A stretch of DNA of 64,000 nucleotides. It comes from Gracilaria vermiculophylla. Lineage: Eukaryota; Rhodophyta; Florideophyceae; Gracilariales; Gracilariaceae. How positions within the stretch are numbered: the stretch's first letter is position 1; every line of letters begins with the position of its first letter. The notes under the pieces were generated by a model, which saw nothing but the letters and a program-made list of their open reading frames with translations, searched no databases and was not told the DNA's origin. Shown here one piece after another: positions 59,536-64,000 of this stretch. The position numbers and the translations under genes were made by a program. The stretch spans positions 2,165,038-2,229,037 of the forward strand of contig JAHNZQ020000308.1 of assembly GCA_019155205.2 (NCBI GenBank), given 5' to 3'.

Positions 59536-61219
59536 AACAGGATAACCCAAAGTCCTCGTCGAGTATTGCTTAGCTCTGGATCACCATTAGCTGGGGCATT
59601 CTTCCAGGGGAATCTATGTTGGAAGCGTCGAAGCAGGCAATGTCGTCTGACACCGTAAGTACGTAACGCCCAATTTGCATTTCTTCTTTCTTGAGAAGGT
59701 CAAATACTTTACCATGACTGCAGACGTCTGTTCACTTTACATGTGTTCAGTTATGTTATCGGCCTTCTCTTGCTTTCTCGCGCGAGGCGCAGTTCGAAAT
59801 GTCTGCCTATCTGCAGAACTGCAGAATATATTATGATTTACACATGTCATATCATTCATGCCACAATTCAGAATAATCCGACAGCCAGTTTTGCATGACC
59901 CTTTGTGGAGAGGAACCACTCTTTTGAATTTTCCGTCGCTTGCCTTTGACTGCGGTTCTGCTGATTTCTGAAGCTTTTGGCGAGATTATCCTGACGAGCT
60001 TTGAAATGCCGAAGCAGATGGCGAGGTTATAATGAGAGGCAATCAAGAAAGAGCGAGGGTCTTCGTTCGAAACGCTCCGGGTATGTAACAAATCGAAGGA
60101 ACCGAAAGCATTCTTGTTCTCAGGCATACAAACCCTTAAACCAGTTTCATGTTTATGCTACCGCTTGTGCCGCACTCGACTGTGTCTTAAAATCAGGGGA
60201 GGCCATGTATGTGTTGCGTATTGAGCTGCACTCGACTTTGAGTCATCATTTTTCAATTTCTGTTTGAGTCAAGTAAGGGCCCACATGCTAGACCCCAATG
60301 CCTTGGTTGGGGTTGAACATGCGATAGGCTGTGATGCCTGCCTATTACTAGTTGTGATTTGTAGCCAGGCGACAATTCTTAAACGTTCTGCGTCATCATA
60401 GATCAAATGGCTCAGCTGGATAGATTGCAGCAGCAACATGTATGAGACCTCACGCTATGATGGAATACACGGTAATCAGGCGCGCTCCTGCCGGGAGTGT
60501 CAAAAAGATATGAAGCTTCATGACAGTGCGAAAACGGTATCCACTTCGTACTAAGGATTTCTTATTAATCCTGATTTCGAGCAGTACTCCCCATGGTTGG
60601 TCGTGTCTTGCACTACTAGAATTTCCGTGCACGTAGACTTTCAGAGGGGTATAATAACAATATCGTATGCGCGCCCAGTCCCGTATGTAGCTAATGGGTC
60701 GAACAAGTTTGGCTGGTCTTCTTCCGTTGAAACATGAGTGGGGTCGCAAAGACTCAATCACCTTTGGAATGGAGCCCTTCGTTGCCGTGCGCGCGCAAAC
60801 CAGCATCGCAAGTTTGCATCCGAGCGCTTGTCTCTGAGGTGAAAAACAATCAGAACTACTTCATTCCGAAACATACATGTCTGTTGAGTGGTTAAAATAT
60901 TCATCCGGTACGTTAAAAGCTCGCAGCTAATTGTGTCCGCCGGCCAACACAGCTGTCAGAACAAAACCACGGCGAAGTGCTGGACCGTTCATTGTCAGCT
61001 ACCGACAGTGCGTACACTGAAGGATTCCACGGCGTGTAGTCGGCCGGAAGCGATTCGCTCAAAAGGAAACACACCAAGTACAATTCTCGTAATGATGTCA
61101 TGTCTTCCTGAGCATGCGATTATATCGCACTCCGTTTGGTTGTACCTTTCGTTCCCGATTCCCTCCCAGACGTTACAATCGAAGACTATCGTTCTGAAGC
61201 CCCCCCACTAGATCCCACA
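59536..61219. other. 1.7-kb gene-poor region upstream of the ATP-grasp gene
   Basis: Mixed composition. The ATP-grasp frame is open back to 61112 without an ATG, so an upstream exon may end here. No other motif is seen. Confidence 0.4.
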
Positions 61220-62752
61220 ATGCTCGAATCATGTATCCTGCCGTTCGAAAGCGACACGGACGCAACAGAAATGCCGCATGCAGTGGAAAACAGACACAAA
61301 GCACTCTCAGTTGAACAGTTCTCGTGTTTATCACTCTGTTACGAGGATCTCGCTTTGACCCCCAAACATTTCCTGCATGTATCATCGCCAGCAGCTCAGG
61401 TTCTTCGCCGAAAGCTCATGCGCGGATCAAACGTTCTCATCGTACAAGGAGGTTATTCGTCGAAAAGATTCATCTATGACCGTCTTCAGATTCTTGGAGT
61501 GAACGTCTACATCATGGATCATCCCACGTCTGTGTGGAAAGAAGTCGCCAGTTGTGGAGGCATAACGCAGTTCATTCCCATAGACTTCACGAATTACGAT
61601 GGTATATTTGAACGCTGCATGGATTTTTTGACGAAGCTGGGACTCAAAAGCCGGTTCAATGCGGTTACAACGTATTATGAAGATGGGGTGGTACTTGCAG
61701 CTCGTATTGCTTCTGCCTTGGGGCTAGAAACGAACCCCGTTGATGCGTGTGAAAATGCTCGAAATAAATGCAAGACTAGGGAAGTAATGGCAGAAAAGGG
61801 GCTCCCTGTGCCTCGTTTCCGGCGCATATCGAGCGAGAAAGATATAGAAAGTGCGTGTGAGCATGTTGGGTTTCCACTTGTACTCAAACCTGTTTACGGT
61901 GCAGCGTCCATGGGCGTGACGCGAATTGATAACCTGCAGCATGCGATCAGTGCGTACAGGAAGCTGTTTCCTACGCTTGATGTCCAGCAAGACAGCATCT
62001 GGGCACAGGGCAATGAAATGCTGGTTGAGGAGTACTACGATGGGGATGAATTCGACGTGGATATATTGCTATGTGAGGGAGAAGCTGTATATGCAAAGGT
62101 GTCTGATAATTGGGCGTGTGCAAAGCCGTGGTTCAAAGAAACGGGAACAAACTGTCCTTCCTGTTACGATACGAAGAAGCAACAGGAACTGATCAGACTG
62201 GGGACTGCTTGTACACTGGCCCTTGGTTTCAGAAACGGGTGCTTTCATGTTGAATGCAGGTACACGAGTCGCGGGGCGCGCCTGATCGAGGTGAACGCGC
62301 GTATGGGAGGGGTGGCGGTGCATGACGCAAATCTAATGGCGTGGGGTGTGGATCTGGTAGAAGAGCAATGCATGGTGGCGCTGAGGATGGGCATAAAGCC
62401 TGTGATTCCGCGAGAACCGCAGAAATTCATGGCGGAGTGCGCGTTAAACGCGCCGTATTCGGGCACGATTTCTGAGGATTCGTGGCTGCATTTTGCACGG
62501 GATCATTCGTTGATCTGGAAGATCGACTACCTGAAAAAGAAGGGAGACAAGGTAGTCGGTCCGGAGGACGGGCTGCCTGACATGATGGCGGAGATTATTA
62601 TGGTAAGCTTGGGAAGCGTCATCGAGTGTGTAGAGGAGATGGAAAACATTCTGTCGCATGTAAGTGTCCCGATCCGTGCGGCGGTGGAGGGATATCACCG
62701 TCCGTTTTTCCTTCCTTTCGCATCGCACCCATTCCGCAAGTTAGATGTGTGA
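61220..62752 (+). CDS. ATP-grasp ligase resembling carnosine synthase
   Basis: The first in-frame ATG (61220) gives 510 residues; the frame is open 36 codons further without ATG, so a 5' exon is possible. The N-terminal part is a PurK-like domain (GSNVLIVQGGYSSKRFIYDR). The ATP-grasp core follows: ENARNKCKTREVMAEKGLPV, VGFPLVLKPVYGAASMGVT with the ATP-binding Lys, MLVEEYYDGDEFDVDIL, and GCFHVECRYTSRGARLIEVN ending in ARMGG with metal-binding Glu and Asn. GVDLVEEQCMVALRMG closes the fold. Animal carnosine synthase (CARNS1) joins beta-alanine or GABA to histidine with ATP and has this architecture, but longer N-terminally. The dipeptide made here cannot be read from sequence. Confidence 0.75.
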   Translation: MLESCILPFESDTDATEMPHAVENRHKALSVEQFSCLSLCYEDLALTPKHFLHVSSPAAQVLRRKLMRGSNVLIVQGGYSSKRFIYDRLQILGVNVYIMDHPTSVWKEVASCGGITQFIPIDFTNYDGIFERCMDFLTKLGLKSRFNAVTTYYEDGVVLAARIASALGLETNPVDACENARNKCKTREVMAEKGLPVPRFRRISSEKDIESACEHVGFPLVLKPVYGAASMGVTRIDNLQHAISAYRKLFPTLDVQQDSIWAQGNEMLVEEYYDGDEFDVDILLCEGEAVYAKVSDNWACAKPWFKETGTNCPSCYDTKKQQELIRLGTACTLALGFRNGCFHVECRYTSRGARLIEVNARMGGVAVHDANLMAWGVDLVEEQCMVALRMGIKPVIPREPQKFMAECALNAPYSGTISEDSWLHFARDHSLIWKIDYLKKKGDKVVGPEDGLPDMMAEIIMVSLGSVIECVEEMENILSHVSVPIRAAVEGYHRPFFLPFASHPFRKLDV

Positions 62753-63289
62753 CGTGTGACAAATGGCAACAGCTACAGCTTGTTTGGCATGTACTGAACA
62801 GGATTCCAAATCTTGGCTCTTCAAACGTTGTGAGCGCTGTGTAACACGTGTGATAAAGTGCTCGTTGTAAACGTCTTACACTGATTGTTTATGTTGCTGT
62901 ACACAGGCACCATTTACGCTGGTGCCTGCGGAGACCAGAGCTTCGCGCTGCGATCCGCAAATGCGTGTCCGTGAAGGCAGCCTGGCGGCAAATCCACGAT
63001 TCCCATCTGTCGATAATCTCGGACGCTTTGTGAGTATCTCTTCGTTACCCTCCACCCAAACGCACCCTCTTGAATTACACCTGCTCGATCCCTGCTCCCC
63101 CACCCCTCATGCTGCCCCTCCGCTACTCTCACTCCGCTGTATGTTTCTCTTCGAGTGAGTTTTACATCATTCTAGCCATCTGCACTAAACTCATTTTTAC
63201 TATCCTCGCAAATATTGACGCAAAAGCTAAAAGAATCAACGCAAGTTTTCCTTTTCTACATATTCGAACAGTATCATTCTTGTCATTCT
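62753..63289. other. Convergent intergenic region
   Basis: 537 bp between the ATP-grasp stop and the zinc-finger stop. No feature is recognised. Confidence 0.45.
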
Positions 63290-63889
63290 TCAAGGAAACG
63301 CCTTAGTCCTCGCCATTGCTGCTGCGTTGCGGCATTTGGCAGTTCTCTGCATGTGTTTGTTCACATTTCCCTTCTCACTGAAACGATGCCCGCAATGGGC
63401 GCAGCTAAACGGGCGCAAACCCAGGTGAACGGTCTTGTGGTGTTTCGACAACGTTCCCTTGTGAGCAAACCTCTTTGAACAACAACTGCAGAAAAACTGT
63501 TTCAATTTCAGATGAACCGCGTTCACATGTTGCGTCAAGTCATACGCTCTTTTAAAACTTTGCCCACATACGTAACAAGAACATGTTCTTCTCGTTCTTT
63601 GCATTCTTGGAGCCTTATTCTTATTCCTTGCATCCGACGAAAACGAGGCGGAGTCCGAAGGTTTGGATGTCGGATACTGATACGTTGTTGGGATTCTGCA
63701 CAAAGTGCTTATGTCCATGTCATACCTAGTGTCAACCCGATGTTCGCCATTTCCACGTGCACTTGATGCTCCTGTTGGTGAGGGAGCATCCGTTGACAAC
63801 ACAATCTTCCAGAAATTGCGTTTTGATTCTTCAGCAATACTTCGTTCATCTTTCTTTTCTTCAACAATCTCCGCAGGAGATAAGTTCAT
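63290..63889 (-). CDS. C2H2 zinc-finger protein with three fingers
   Basis: ATG 63889 gives 199 residues. The first 105 residues are Ser/Thr/Asp-rich. Three fingers follow: CYVCGQSFKRAYDLTQHVNAVH, CSCCSKRFAHKGTLSKHHKTVH and CAHCGHRFSEKGNVNKHMQ with a final Cys-type ligand at RTAKC, so the third is C2HC. The linkers (LKLKQFF, LGLRPFS) are one residue longer than the TGEKP type. A basic tail ends the protein. It probably binds DNA in the nucleus; a target is not known. Nothing in the 111 bp left before the window end suggests another gene. Confidence 0.85.
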   Translation of the reverse strand: MNLSPAEIVEEKKDERSIAEESKRNFWKIVLSTDAPSPTGASSARGNGEHRVDTRYDMDISTLCRIPTTYQYPTSKPSDSASFSSDARNKNKAPRMQRTRRTCSCYVCGQSFKRAYDLTQHVNAVHLKLKQFFCSCCSKRFAHKGTLSKHHKTVHLGLRPFSCAHCGHRFSEKGNVNKHMQRTAKCRNAAAMARTKAFP

Positions 63890-64000
63890 TTCCTAGTGCG
63901 TAGATTTATTCTCGACATGTGGAGGATCTTTGGAGAGAAGAGCGCAAGGAAATACAAGTCTCTACTATTTGTACGCACCAGAAATTCCAAATTACACAGT

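Noticed and set aside
1..64000. Bacterial features (operons, ribosome binding sites, CRISPR, prophage)
   Set aside because: Introns, eukaryote-only families and gene spacing make the window nuclear eukaryotic; no CRISPR-like repeat-spacer array is present.

Overview
The window is nuclear DNA of a photosynthetic eukaryote. The evidence is three GT-AG spliceosomal introns of about 100 bp, single genes on both strands with their own flanking regions, and eukaryote-only families (SEC20 SNARE, ubinuclein/HPC2, LIN9, tubulin cofactor C, WDR46/UTP7, inositol-pentakisphosphate 2-kinase). A PsbP-family protein with a bipartite twin-arginine thylakoid leader adds a plastid. Few short introns, about one gene per 2.4 kb and a nuclear gene for mitochondrial ATP synthase alpha would fit a red alga (a Porphyridium-like genome is my guess), but no lineage marker settles this.

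Layout. 1-3.5 kb: the tail of a membrane protein, a DMT transporter and WDR46/UTP7. 3.5-9 kb: an extremely GC-rich block with triplet repeats, an unrecognised Ala/Pro/Arg-rich gene and a cyclin. 9-16 kb: PDX1, PsbP (one intron), RIT1 and LIN9. 16-24 kb: a striking UBL-thioredoxin-PUB-STI1-UIM fusion, a PP2C fold without its metal ligands, and a Nudix hydrolase. 24-30 kb: two neighbouring EGF-like membrane proteins (one with a RING-H2 tail completed by a second exon) and ubinuclein. 30-36 kb: SEC20 with a minisatellite tail, a decayed Tc1/mariner element with recognisable terminal repeats, and an M13 metallopeptidase whose zinc motif is split by an intron. 36-46 kb: a poly-SIM protein, TBCC, a secreted Cys-repeat protein, an R3H/G-patch protein and an orphan. 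46-64 kb: IPK1, a long gene-poor gap, ATP synthase alpha, a putative Golgi glycosyltransferase, a possible secreted Cys-rich protein, an S58-type peptidase, a carnosine-synthase-like ATP-grasp enzyme and a C2H2 zinc-finger protein.

The genes do not form one pathway. Themes that recur are cell-cycle/chromatin control (cyclin, LIN9, ubinuclein, with E2F-like sites before cyclin and LIN9), ubiquitin/SUMO signalling (fusion protein, RING-H2 protein, poly-SIM protein) and secretory or cell-surface proteins. Base composition is strongly mosaic: many gene starts lie in GC-rich, pyrimidine-tracted DNA and many 3' ends in AT-richer DNA. All names come from motif recognition by eye; no database search was possible.
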